A stretch of 64,000 bases of DNA from Microbacterium sp. cx-55. Its GTDB lineage: Bacteria > Actinomycetota > Actinomycetes > Actinomycetales > Microbacteriaceae. The position numbers and the translations under genes are program-made. Each line of letters opens with the position of its first letter. Positions within the stretch are counted from its first letter, which is position 1. Positions 26,371 through 34,252 of the stretch are shown piece after piece. Under the pieces are notes generated by a model. The model had not been told where the DNA came from. It saw nothing but the letters and a program-made list of their open reading frames with translations, and ran no database searches. The stretch is taken from the NCBI RefSeq assembly GCF_021117345.1, contig NZ_CP088261.1, positions 2,542,001 through 2,606,000 of the forward strand. The letters are read 5' to 3'.

Positions 26371-27375
26371 ATGACCGACACCCGCACGGTTCCGGACCCG
26401 CACGCTGACGTGACGGCCTCCGCGGAGTCCTTCGCTCGCATCACGAGAGCCATCGGCCGAAGCGTCGCAACCGTGATCGACGGCAAGCCCGCCGCGGTGC
26501 GCGCCGCTCTCGTCGCTCTTCTTGCGGAGGGGCATCTGCTGATCGAGGACGTACCGGGGGTCGGCAAGACGATGCTGGCCCGTGCGCTCGCGGCGACGAT
26601 CGACGGCACCGTCCGCCGCATCCAGTTCACCCCCGATCTGCTGCCGGGAGACGTGACCGGCATCTCGGTGTTCGATCCGGTCGAGCGGGAGTTCGAGTTC
26701 AAAGCGGGCGCGGTGTTCGCGCACGTCGTGATCGCCGACGAGATCAATCGTTCCTCGCCGAAGACGCAGTCGGCGCTGCTCGAAGCGATGGAAGAGCGCC
26801 AGGTCACGGTCGATGGCCGCACGCACCACCTGCCCGACCCGTTCCTCGTCGTCGCGACGCAGAACCCGCTCGACATGGAGGGCACGTACGCCCTCCCCGA
26901 AGCGCAGCGGGACCGGTTCATGATGCGCATCTCCATGGGGTATCCGGATGCGGCCGCCGAGGTGCTGATGCTGCGCCAGCGCGAGCAGACCAACCCTCTC
27001 GAGGCCATCACCCCCGTCGTCACCGCCCGCGGGGTGCAGGATCTCATCGCCTGGGCGCGCCGCATCCACGTGTCGCCCGCGGTCGAGGAATACGCGGTCG
27101 CTCTCGCACACGCCACCCGTGTGCACCCCGACCTGCGATTGGGCGCGAGCCCGCGCGCGACGCTGCAGCTCGTGCGCGCCGCGAAGGTGTGGGCCGCGCT
27201 CGACGGCCGCGCGTTCGTCATCCCCGACGACGTCGCCGCGCTGATCGGCCCGGTGTTCGCGCACCGCCTGATCCCGCACCGGTCCAGCGGCGCCCGCGGC
27301 GACTCTCGGGGCGTGCCCGCGGTGCTCGATCAGATCGTCGGCTCGGTGCGGGTCCCGCTCGCCGCGCGGACCTGA
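26371..27375 (+). CDS. MoxR-family AAA+ ATPase
   Basis: The 334-residue protein is a MoxR AAA+ chaperone-like ATPase. The P-loop V-P-G-V-G-K-T-M is at 61-68, Walker B is V-I-A-D-E-I-N-R-S, sensor 1 is A-T-Q-N-P and the C-terminal lid has G-A-S-P-R-A. I chose the ATG at 26371 (M-T-D-T-R-T) because the frame upstream is not protein-like and AAGG lies about eight bases before it. It heads an operon with a DUF58 protein and a transglutaminase-like membrane protein, a standard trio thought to activate or assemble envelope or protein complexes. Confidence 0.95.
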   Translation: MTDTRTVPDPHADVTASAESFARITRAIGRSVATVIDGKPAAVRAALVALLAEGHLLIEDVPGVGKTMLARALAATIDGTVRRIQFTPDLLPGDVTGISVFDPVEREFEFKAGAVFAHVVIADEINRSSPKTQSALLEAMEERQVTVDGRTHHLPDPFLVVATQNPLDMEGTYALPEAQRDRFMMRISMGYPDAAAEVLMLRQREQTNPLEAITPVVTARGVQDLIAWARRIHVSPAVEEYAVALAHATRVHPDLRLGASPRATLQLVRAAKVWAALDGRAFVIPDDVAALIGPVFAHRLIPHRSSGARGDSRGVPAVLDQIVGSVRVPLAART

Positions 27376-27380
27376 CCTCG

Positions 27381-28610
27381 ATGTGGCGCAGCTGGCCCCT
27401 GACCCTGCGCGGGACGAGTGCGCTCGTACTGGCGCTCGCGTGCGGGTTGCTCGCCCCACAGCTCGGGCTCGTCGAACTCGTCTGGCTGGGCGTCCTGCTG
27501 GTCGCCCTCGTCGCCGGGTCGCTCGTCGCCGTCCTCGCATCGCGGAGCCGAGCCGATGTCGCCCGCACGTTCGACCCCGCATCGCCCGTCGTCGGCACGG
27601 AGGTCCGCGTGAGGGTGCAGGTGGCGCTGCGCGGCGGGGCGCCGTCGCTCGGCGGACGTTGGCGCGATGAGCTTCCGAGCGGCGTCGACGGCCCCGCGAC
27701 CGGCGCCTTCCCCGCGTTGGCGTCGGGCCTCAGCCGCGGCGATCGATCCGCCGCGTTCGACTACACGGCCGTCGTGCAGCGCCGCGGGATCCACTGGCTC
27801 GGGCCGCTGTGGCTGTCGACGGCAGACCCGTTCGGCATCGCGCGCCGCACGGTGTCGCTCGGAGAACCGACCCGCCTGGTCGTGACGCCGGCCGTCATCG
27901 ATCTGCCCACCCTGCCCGGGTTGGTGGGGCGCGCCGGCGGCGCCGTTGCCTCGCCCGTGAACCGCCTCGGACAGGGAGCCGACGATGTCGTCGCGCGGCC
28001 GTACGCCCCGGGCGACTCGATGCGTCGCATCCACTGGCGCGCCTCCGCACATCGTGACCAATTGATGGTGCGGCAGGAGGAGCAAGAGACCTCCCCGGAA
28101 GCGACCATCGTGCTGGACCGGGCGTCGTCGCGGTGGTCGCCGGTGGCGATGGAGCATCCGGGAACCGATCCGACCTTCGAGCGTGCCGTGACGCTCTGCG
28201 CCTCTGCCCTCGTGAGGCTCGTGCACGACGGCTACGCGGTCGATGTGATCGAGCCGGACGGAATGCCGCTCTGCCGGCGCGTCGAGTCCGCGGACTCGAT
28301 CGCTCTCGACGACGCCCTGCTCGCACTCGCCACGGTGACGGCGCGCACCGACGACCGCCTGCCCGCCATCGTCGACCTGTTCGCGGGCGCGACGACCGGG
28401 CCGCTCGTGCTCGTGAGCGGAAGACTCATGGCGGCGGATGCGGCACCGCTCGCCGCCGTCGCGCACCACAGCTCGTTCCCGCTGCTGCTCGCCACCGCCC
28501 CTGAACCCGGCGCTTTCACGGCCGCGCACGGGTGGGCGGCCGCCGAGCTCGGCGAGGATCTCGCGCAGTCGTGGCGGGGCGCGGGCAGGGGCGGTCATGT
28601 CCCGGCCTGA
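27381..28610 (+). CDS. DUF58 domain membrane protein
   Basis: This 409-residue protein has two N-terminal membrane helices (about 9-50) followed by a soluble part with the DUF58 signature R-P-Y-A-P-G-D-S-M-R-R-I-H-W-R-A-S at about 211-227. DUF58 proteins carry a von Willebrand A-like fold and are partners of MoxR ATPases. It begins only five bases after the MoxR stop and overlaps the next gene by 14 bases, so all three are co-translated. The molecular client is unknown. Confidence 0.93.
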   Translation: MWRSWPLTLRGTSALVLALACGLLAPQLGLVELVWLGVLLVALVAGSLVAVLASRSRADVARTFDPASPVVGTEVRVRVQVALRGGAPSLGGRWRDELPSGVDGPATGAFPALASGLSRGDRSAAFDYTAVVQRRGIHWLGPLWLSTADPFGIARRTVSLGEPTRLVVTPAVIDLPTLPGLVGRAGGAVASPVNRLGQGADDVVARPYAPGDSMRRIHWRASAHRDQLMVRQEEQETSPEATIVLDRASSRWSPVAMEHPGTDPTFERAVTLCASALVRLVHDGYAVDVIEPDGMPLCRRVESADSIALDDALLALATVTARTDDRLPAIVDLFAGATTGPLVLVSGRLMAADAAPLAAVAHHSSFPLLLATAPEPGAFTAAHGWAAAELGEDLAQSWRGAGRGGHVPA

Positions 28611-30993
28611 GCGGGCGCGCCGGGGCGGCACCGTCACCCTCGCTCTGGGCGTCCTCGTGGCTCTCTTCGCGACCACCCTTCCGGTGCTTCGCGTCGTCTC
28701 CCCGGGAACCTGGACGGTGGGGGCCTTCGCGCTCGCGGCCGCGATCCTCGCGATCGGTGCGCTACTGCGCCGCATCCGCACCCCGGCGATCGGGGTGACG
28801 ATCGTGCAGCTTGTTATCTGGGTCGTCGCCCTGACCGCCGGGTTCTTCCGGGCCGGCGCGTGGTTCTTCGTCGTGCCGTCGCCGAACACGATCCGTGCAG
28901 TCGGCGATGCGATCGCGGCCACCGGGCAGGAGATCTCGGTCGGGGTCGCCCCGCTCGTTCCCTCGCCGTCCATGGAGTTCTTCATGGTGGCGGCCGTGAG
29001 CCTTCTGGCCATCGTCCTCGATCACGTGGTCATCACGACCCGGATGCCGCTGCTCGCCGCCGTCGCCCTCGTCTCGGTCGCGCTCGTACCCGCGATCGCC
29101 GTGCCCGCTCCCATGGACGTCGGCGCCTTCGCCCTGCTCGGGCTCAGCATCCTGTTCCTCCTCCGCACCGAGACGCGCACCCGCGTGCCCGCGGCGACGC
29201 GCGCACCTCGGTCGCCGGGCGCCTCGGTCGCCGCGGCCGTGATCGGGGTGGCGGCGGTCATGGTCGCCGTCGTGGTCACCCCTCTGCTGCCCGCGCCAGC
29301 GGACCGCTCCGGCGTGTGGGGCTCGGGAGGGGCGTCGGGAATCGACCCGACCCTCAGCCTCGGCGAGGACCTCCGGCGGCCGAATCCCGTCGAGGTGCTG
29401 CGCGTGCGCACCTCTGACGCCGTTGCTCCGTACCTCCGCGCCGTGACCCTTTCGACGTTCGCCGGCGACGTGTGGGAGCCCGATGACCCCGCGTCCGAGC
29501 CCCTCGCCGGGGGCGACGGCTTCGGTCCGCTCGTCGCCGCGTCCGACATCCTCCGCGACGAGGACGAGGTCCGCGTCGACGTCTCGCAGTTGAACACGCC
29601 TTACCTGCCAGTGCCGTTCCCGGCGACCTCCATCGAGGGCCTCACCGGCGAGTGGGGTGTCGTGGCGGAGAACCGCACCGTCATCGGACTCGGAACAGAC
29701 TCCTCCGGGCAGGACTACGCCGTCTCGACCGAGGCGCCGCGCCCCACGCTGCCGCAGATCCGCGCCGCGGCCTCGCGCGGGTCGGACGTCCCGGCCGCGT
29801 ACTCCGACATCCCGACCGAGACGCCGTCACTCGTCACGGACCTTGCCCGGCAGGTGACGGAGGGGACCTCGACGGACTACGACGCGGTCGCCGCGCTGCA
29901 GACCTGGTTCCGTTCGTCGGAGTTCTCGTACTCGCTCGATGCTCCCGTCGAAGACGGTTTCGACGGGGAGGGCGTTGAAGCGCTCGAGCAGTTCCTGATC
30001 ACCCGCGAGGGGTACTGCGTGCACTACGCATCGGCCTTCGCGGTGATGGCGCGTTCCCTCGGGATGCCGACCCGCATCGTGATCGGGTATCTGCCGGGGC
30101 GGGCGACTTCCGACACGGTCGACGACGAGACGGTCTACTCGGTCACGAGCGACCTGCTGCATGCCTGGCCGGAGGTGTACTTCGAGGGAATCGGGTGGGT
30201 CGCATTCGAGCCGACGAACAGCCTGGGAGCGCCACCGGTGTTCGCGAGCGGCGGCACCTCGTCGACCGATCCACTCAACACGCCCGCCCCGACGTCCGCG
30301 CCGTCGCCCACCGCATCCGCCGCGCCGACGACCCGACCCGACACCCCCGACACCCCCGCCGCGGGCGCCTCGGGCACCGGGTTCTCGCTCGGAGCACTCT
30401 GGCCGGGCACGGGCATCGTCGTTCTGGCGATCGCTCTCCTCCTTCTGCCGGCACTCGCGCGCGCGCTGCGCCGCACCCGTCAGCGTGTCGCCGCGCGCGC
30501 AGGCGACGCGGTGGCCGCGTGGAGCGCCGTGCAGAGCGCGGCCATCGACCTCGGGATCCCCGTGCCCCCGAGCGAATCGCCGCGCGCGTTCGGCGCACGC
30601 CTGGTCGGCAGTCATGGAGCGGATGCGGATGCGGTCCACACGCTCGTCGCTGCGGTCGAGCAGGCGAGCTACGCGCCCGCGGATGCGGTGCCCGCCGGCG
30701 GCGCCGACCGCCCACGTGGGGATGGCGCCGATGACCCGACCGGCGGGGGCGCCGACCGCTCACCCGCGGGTGGCGACAGGCTCCCGCCTGCCCGCCGCGG
30801 CGGGCTCCCTCCTGCCGGCCCACCCTCGCGCCGCGGCGGGCCGCTCGCCGCGGCCCTCGCCGCGGTCACGGCCGGTCTGCGCGCGCACGCGTCGCCGCTC
30901 CGGCGCGGCCTCGCGGTGATCGCGCCCCGTTCGCTCGTGGTCCGTCCCGGCAGCGCGTCCGCCGGTGGCGCGTCGCCGACGCCCACCCGCTAG
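28597..30993 (+). CDS. TgpA-like transglutaminase membrane protein
   Basis: The 798-residue protein has a block of about six N-terminal helices (10-235), an extracellular domain with a transglutaminase core, one more helix near 605-625, and a cytoplasmic tail. The catalytic cysteine is C474 in G-Y-C-V-H-Y-A-S-A-F, the histidine is H522 in L-L-H-A-W-P-E, and the third triad position is glutamate in F-E-P-T, where many homologs have aspartate. The tail is rich in G, P, R and A and variable. It ends the MoxR-DUF58 operon. Relatives act as proteases or crosslinkers in the envelope. Confidence 0.92.
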   Translation: MSRPERARRGGTVTLALGVLVALFATTLPVLRVVSPGTWTVGAFALAAAILAIGALLRRIRTPAIGVTIVQLVIWVVALTAGFFRAGAWFFVVPSPNTIRAVGDAIAATGQEISVGVAPLVPSPSMEFFMVAAVSLLAIVLDHVVITTRMPLLAAVALVSVALVPAIAVPAPMDVGAFALLGLSILFLLRTETRTRVPAATRAPRSPGASVAAAVIGVAAVMVAVVVTPLLPAPADRSGVWGSGGASGIDPTLSLGEDLRRPNPVEVLRVRTSDAVAPYLRAVTLSTFAGDVWEPDDPASEPLAGGDGFGPLVAASDILRDEDEVRVDVSQLNTPYLPVPFPATSIEGLTGEWGVVAENRTVIGLGTDSSGQDYAVSTEAPRPTLPQIRAAASRGSDVPAAYSDIPTETPSLVTDLARQVTEGTSTDYDAVAALQTWFRSSEFSYSLDAPVEDGFDGEGVEALEQFLITREGYCVHYASAFAVMARSLGMPTRIVIGYLPGRATSDTVDDETVYSVTSDLLHAWPEVYFEGIGWVAFEPTNSLGAPPVFASGGTSSTDPLNTPAPTSAPSPTASAAPTTRPDTPDTPAAGASGTGFSLGALWPGTGIVVLAIALLLLPALARALRRTRQRVAARAGDAVAAWSAVQSAAIDLGIPVPPSESPRAFGARLVGSHGADADAVHTLVAAVEQASYAPADAVPAGGADRPRGDGADDPTGGGADRSPAGGDRLPPARRGGLPPAGPPSRRGGPLAAALAAVTAGLRAHASPLRRGLAVIAPRSLVVRPGSASAGGASPTPTR

Positions 30994-31011
30994 GGAGCCG
31001 GCCTCGCCCTC

Positions 31012-31129
31012 TCGCTCACGTGTCGCGATCTGCCGCTCGCGGTGCCCGATTGCGACACTTGAGCGCAGATCGCGGCCGTTCACGTGTCGCGATCCGTCGC
31101 CGAGGGAGGCCGATTGCGACACGTGAGCG
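31012..31129. repeat. Tandem pair of CACGTG-type palindromes
   Basis: Two palindromic units lie between the TgpA-like gene and the convergent tRNA-Ser. Unit 1: left arm CGCTCACGTGTCGCGATC (31013-31030), right arm GATTGCGACACTTGAGCG (31048-31065), 17-base loop. Unit 2: left arm TTCACGTGTCGCGATC (31079-31094), right arm GATTGCGACACGTGAGCG (31112-31129), also a 17-base loop. The words match those at 10.5 kb and 49.1 kb. The remaining gap 31130-31220 is GC-rich and gene-free. Confidence 0.85.
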
Positions 31130-31220
31130 CCCGGGCCTCGCAGCGCGCGTGGCGAGGGCGCCGCGGGGCCCGGGCGCGGCGACGGCGCCGCGAGGAGCGG
31201 GGGCGGGGGCGGGGCAGACG

Positions 31221-31250
31221 AAAAGCCCCGGCCGGAACGGCCGAGGCTTT
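31221..31250 (-). terminator. Intrinsic terminator after tRNA-Ser
   Basis: On the minus strand AAAGCCTCGGCC and GGCCGGGGCTTT form a stem with one mismatch around a short loop, ending in a T-run (GCTTTTCG). It starts ten bases after the tRNA 3' end. Confidence 0.85.
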
Positions 31251-31259
31251 CGTGGGTGG

Positions 31260-31344
31260 CGGTGACGGAGGGATTCGAACCCTCGGTTGCTTGCACAACA
31301 CACGCTTTCCAAGCGTGCCTCTTCGGCCACTTGAGTACGTCACC
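31260..31344 (-). tRNA. tRNA-Ser (GGA)
   Basis: On the minus strand GGTGACG pairs with CGTCACC, with discriminator G. The anticodon stem CACGC/GCGTG encloses TTGGAAA, giving anticodon GGA for serine. The long variable arm and the GGTTCGAATCC T-arm are present, total 85 bases. CCA is not encoded. Confidence 0.95.
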
Positions 31345-31503
31345 AGTGCGACCCATCCTACAGGGTGCTCCGGCGACCCGAATGCGCCGCCGCATCCGTC
31401 GCACGCGGCCGCTCGTCGGGCTTTCGTCAGCATCCGCTCGCCGGCCGTATGGGTTCCGTCAGCGCCGGCGACGACGTCGACACACCGGCGTAGGCCTGAG
31501 GAC

Positions 31504-31995
31504 ATGACCCTCACCTCGATCCTCCCGACGCTCCGCGATTCGATCCCCGCTCCCCTGGACGACAGCGTCTGGCCCGTGCACACCCGCGCGACCACCGACG
31601 ATGTCGTGGTGGCGGGCGTGTCCGTTCGTCGCATCGCGGAGATCTGCGCGACCCCGTGCGTCTACACCGGCGCGGCCGTGCTCCCGCACAGCGGCGGCCA
31701 CGCCTCGCCGACCGACTCGACGACCATCGTCATCGCGCGGGTGACGGGCGTGAGCGGTGCGGGCATCGTGCTCGACGCGACCTTCCACGGCCACGCACCG
31801 CTCTGGCGCGAAGCACGCCTTCTCGGCCGGGTGTCGCACGCGTACGAGCTGCGGATGCCGATCGCCGGGGCCGACAGCCCGTCACCCCTCGGGCTCGTGC
31901 GACTCCCCGACGATGTTCGCGCCGGGGACCTGCTCGCGGTTCCCTGCCCGGGCTGCTTCAGCGTCGGCGACGTGCGCCCGGCGCGGAACCGGTGA
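31504..31995 (+). CDS. Hypothetical protein
   Basis: The 163-residue product is soluble, has no signal peptide, and has protein-like composition and strongly G/C-ending codons. Notable are a C-A-T-P-C pair near residue 49-53, a C-P-G-C pair at about 149-152, and several beta-prone segments (T-T-I-V-I-A-R-V-T-G-V, G-I-V-L-D-A-T-F-H-G), suggesting a small beta-rich fold in which the two cysteine pairs might bind zinc. The ATG at 31504 has GAGG close upstream. I do not recognise the family. It stands alone after tRNA-Ser. Confidence 0.6.
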   Translation: MTLTSILPTLRDSIPAPLDDSVWPVHTRATTDDVVVAGVSVRRIAEICATPCVYTGAAVLPHSGGHASPTDSTTIVIARVTGVSGAGIVLDATFHGHAPLWREARLLGRVSHAYELRMPIAGADSPSPLGLVRLPDDVRAGDLLAVPCPGCFSVGDVRPARNR

Positions 31996-32384
31996 CCGTG
32001 ATGCTCTTCTTCACGATCGCACGCTCACGCCGCTGCGCGCTGATGACGGCAACCGCGGAGGGCTCACCGACGAACGCGGAGCGCGACCCGGCGCCCTTCC
32101 CGGCCAGCACGACGAGCGCGACCCCGGGCGAGTGAGACGACGAGCGAGACCTGAAGACCGCTGACCCAGCCGACGGCGGCAGCGAGCACGAACCGAGCCG
32201 CCACCCAGCGCGAACCGCCCGGCGGCCCCCGGTGAGCCGCGCGCCGACCGCTCAGCTATGCCGGTACGAACCGCCTCCGGCGCGCCCTCGCCCCGCAGGA
32301 CGTACCGTAGACAGAGGGGTACTCCCCCGGAGTCCGGGACCCGACCCGAGCTCCACCCGCGCCCGCCGCGAGAACAGGACACCC
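31996..32384. other. Gene-poor spacer
   Basis: This 389-base stretch holds no frame I would call a gene. A 47-codon frame from a GTG at 31995 to 32135 and an arginine-rich minus-strand frame are the best candidates and neither has recognisable features. No clear hairpin, promoter or repeat was seen. It includes the 5' leader of the next gene. Confidence 0.5.
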
Positions 32385-32801
32385 GTGAAAATCGTCGCCT
32401 CCGCCGACTGGCGAGATGCCATCCCGTTCGAGACCCCTCTGGTCGCCGACACCGTTGCACCCGGAGAGGCCACCCGCTGCGCGACGTGCGGCGTCCTGTC
32501 CGAGCCGCTCCCCCGCGACGAGCTCTGGGCCGTGAAGCATCGCCATCCGAACAACCACGCCGGATTCGTTCGGTTCTACTGCGCCGAGCACGTCCCCGAG
32601 ATCAGCCAGCCGGAGTCCGCGCCGGTCGCCGCGACCAAGCGGGCGAGCACCCCCCGCGCCCCGCGCAGTGCGAGCCCGCGTGCTGCGGCTGCGCGCCGCG
32701 TCGAGGCTGCACCGGAGCGCCCTCGCGCCGTCTGCCCCGACTGCTTCATGGAGGTCTCCGCGACGGGCCTGTGCGGCAACTGCGGCGCTCAGGTCACCTG
32801 A
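32385..32801 (+). CDS. Small protein with two zinc-binding cysteine pairs
   Basis: The GTG at 32385 opens a 138-residue protein starting K-I-V-A-S-A-D-W-R-D-A-I-P-F-E-T-P. The N-terminal half has C-A-T-C-G-V (near 33-36) and a later F-Y-C-A-E-H, which fit a treble-clef or zinc-ribbon; the middle is A/P/R-rich; the end has C-P-D-C-F-M-E-V and C-G-N-C-G-A, a typical zinc ribbon. Similar actinobacterial proteins are sometimes labelled glucose-6-phosphate dehydrogenase in databases, which the sequence does not support. It could be an RNA- or protein-binding adaptor. No partner gene is adjacent in the same operon. Confidence 0.75.
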   Translation: MKIVASADWRDAIPFETPLVADTVAPGEATRCATCGVLSEPLPRDELWAVKHRHPNNHAGFVRFYCAEHVPEISQPESAPVAATKRASTPRAPRSASPRAAAARRVEAAPERPRAVCPDCFMEVSATGLCGNCGAQVT

Positions 32802-32804
32802 GGC

Positions 32805-33302
32805 TCACCAGCCCATCGACCCAGGGACACCCTTGAAGGGGCCGACGATGTCGGACGTGATCCAGCCGCCGTAGAAGCCGCCCGGCTGGGCCATCACGAG
32901 TTCGCCGTCGATCGTGCAGCTGTCCATCATCCCGGGATAGAGCGCGACGCGCTCGGCGAGCTCGGCGAATCCGGGCAACGGATGCGGATAGTTCCACGCC
33001 GCGCGCTGCCGCAGAGCGACCCCGCCGGCGACGTCGAGGTACCGAGCAGACCCCTTGAATTCGCAGAACGACGCTCCCACACCATCTCTCAGCGCTCCGT
33101 CCGCGAACGCGCTGACCGGAAGGTAGTACACCGGGGGATGACTCGTCTCGAGCACCCGCACGACGTCGGAGGTGTCGACGATCACCGCACCGCCGAGGCG
33201 GACGACGACGCGCCGGTCGACCGCTTCGAGGCGGGGCGGACGCGGATAGCTCCAGACGGATTCCTGGCCGGGCTGGACGGGATCTGGCTTCGGATGGCGC
33301 AT
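32805..33302 (-). CDS. DUF427 domain protein
   Basis: The 165-residue protein contains the DUF427 core: R-V-V-V-R-L-G-G-A-V-I-V-D-T, the E-T-S-H-P-P-V-Y-Y-L-P segment, F-C-E-F-K-G-S-A-R-Y, and the C-terminal Y-P-G-M-M-D. The closing F-Y-G-G-W-I-T-S-D-I-V-G-P-F-K-G tail is conserved in actinobacterial members. I chose the ATG at 33302, since the upstream frame is arginine-rich and does not match. It is convergent with the zinc-ribbon gene. DUF427 is a small beta-fold of unknown function. Confidence 0.9.
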   Translation of the reverse strand: MRHPKPDPVQPGQESVWSYPRPPRLEAVDRRVVVRLGGAVIVDTSDVVRVLETSHPPVYYLPVSAFADGALRDGVGASFCEFKGSARYLDVAGGVALRQRAAWNYPHPLPGFAELAERVALYPGMMDSCTIDGELVMAQPGGFYGGWITSDIVGPFKGVPGSMGW

Positions 33303-33588
33303 ACGCCGACCGTACGTCCGTTTTCCTCGCTCGGCACGGCGCCGGCGAAGGTTGCGGACCGCTCTAGCACTGACGGGCGATCCGGTGATACAGTAATGAC
33401 GTCCCGCACGTAACGGACACACTGCTTCGAAGCTCGATCCTCGTTGTGGAGTCATCGATACGAACCATGCGCCACCTGTTCACATCGGTCGGCGCCCCAA
33501 CTGTTTTAGCGCTTCTGGCGCGTCTTCCGACGTCACAACGTCTTCTCGAAAGCCTTTCTTCTTGCCGTTCAGTACCACCTCCCTCCTG

Positions 33589-34089
33589 ATGACCTACTCG
33601 CTCGAGTGGCGCCAGGCGGACGACGATGTCTTCGTCGCCACTTCGCACGGCGAATACGCCGGTTTCGTCACCACGACCTCGCTCGGTTTCGTTGCGAGTG
33701 GCCCGCGTGGCGAAGACCTCGGTTCGCACTCCGGCGACGACGAAGCGCGCAGCGCCGTCGACGCCCACCACACTCGTGCCGCACACGTCCCCTCGGACAT
33801 GCAGCACCTCGCCCGTCCGCACCGCACACGTCGGCGCGGCACCACCGGTCGCATTCGCGGCCCGAAAAGTAGAAGGAAAGACACGATGGCCACTGGCACC
33901 GTGAAATGGTTCAACTCCGAGAAGGGTTACGGCTTCATCGCCCCCGACGACGGCTCCGCCGACCTGTTCGCGCACTACAGCGCGATCACGGGCAACGGCT
34001 TCAAGGAGCTCCGCGAGGAGCAGAAGGTCGAATTCGACGCCGAGCGTGGCCCCAAGGGCATGCAGGCAGCGAACATCCGTCCGCTCTGA
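33589..34089 (+). CDS. Possible long form: unknown domain fused to cold-shock domain
   Basis: The frame of the cold-shock gene is open upstream without a stop. From an ATG at 33589 it would encode 99 extra residues. The first 65 or so look like a real small domain ([14 protein letters not shown], then G-E-Y-A-G-F-V, then E-A-R-S-A-V-D), with C/G-biased third positions; residues about 66-99 are a basic, disordered linker. No ribosome binding site is visible at 33589. Either a fusion protein exists next to the short cold-shock protein, or a former neighbouring gene lost its stop. Confidence 0.35.
   Translation: MTYSLEWRQADDDVFVATSHGEYAGFVTTTSLGFVASGPRGEDLGSHSGDDEARSAVDAHHTRAAHVPSDMQHLARPHRTRRRGTTGRIRGPKSRRKDTMATGTVKWFNSEKGYGFIAPDDGSADLFAHYSAITGNGFKELREEQKVEFDAERGPKGMQAANIRPL
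33886..34089 (+). CDS. cspA: Cold-shock protein
   Basis: The 67-residue protein is a single cold-shock domain: [16 protein letters not shown] with RNP1 K-G-Y-G-F-I and RNP2 D-L-F-A-H-Y, as in CspA-type nucleic-acid chaperones. The second motif has H-Y where most have V-H-Y-S or V-H-F. The ATG at 33886 has the strong site AGAAGGAAAG six bases upstream. A long leader precedes it, as usual for cold-shock genes, but here that leader is an open frame. A stem-loop follows the stop. Confidence 0.95.
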   Translation: MATGTVKWFNSEKGYGFIAPDDGSADLFAHYSAITGNGFKELREEQKVEFDAERGPKGMQAANIRPL

Positions 34090-34097
34090 ATTTTCCT

Positions 34098-34125
34098 CAG
34101 CCGGGGCGGGCAACCGCCCCGGCTG
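34098..34125 (+). terminator. Stem-loop after the cold-shock gene
   Basis: The perfect 12-bp stem CAGCCGGGGCGG/CCGCCCCGGCTG with loop GCAA starts nine bases after the stop codon. No T-run follows, so it is a terminator only by position; U-less hairpin terminators are common in actinobacteria. Confidence 0.7.
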
Positions 34126-34252
34126 ACGACTCCCTGAGAGATCGATCGTATTCCGTTTCACGGATGCGTATCCGCGTACGCTGAACCGCAAGCACGAGGC
34201 ATCCGCCTCACACTTCACGGCTGTAGCGGTCGACGATCGACAAGGTGTCGTT

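Noticed and set aside
31995..32135. 47-codon frame after the hypothetical gene
   Set aside because: Too short, no ribosome binding site, no protein-like features; left as spacer.
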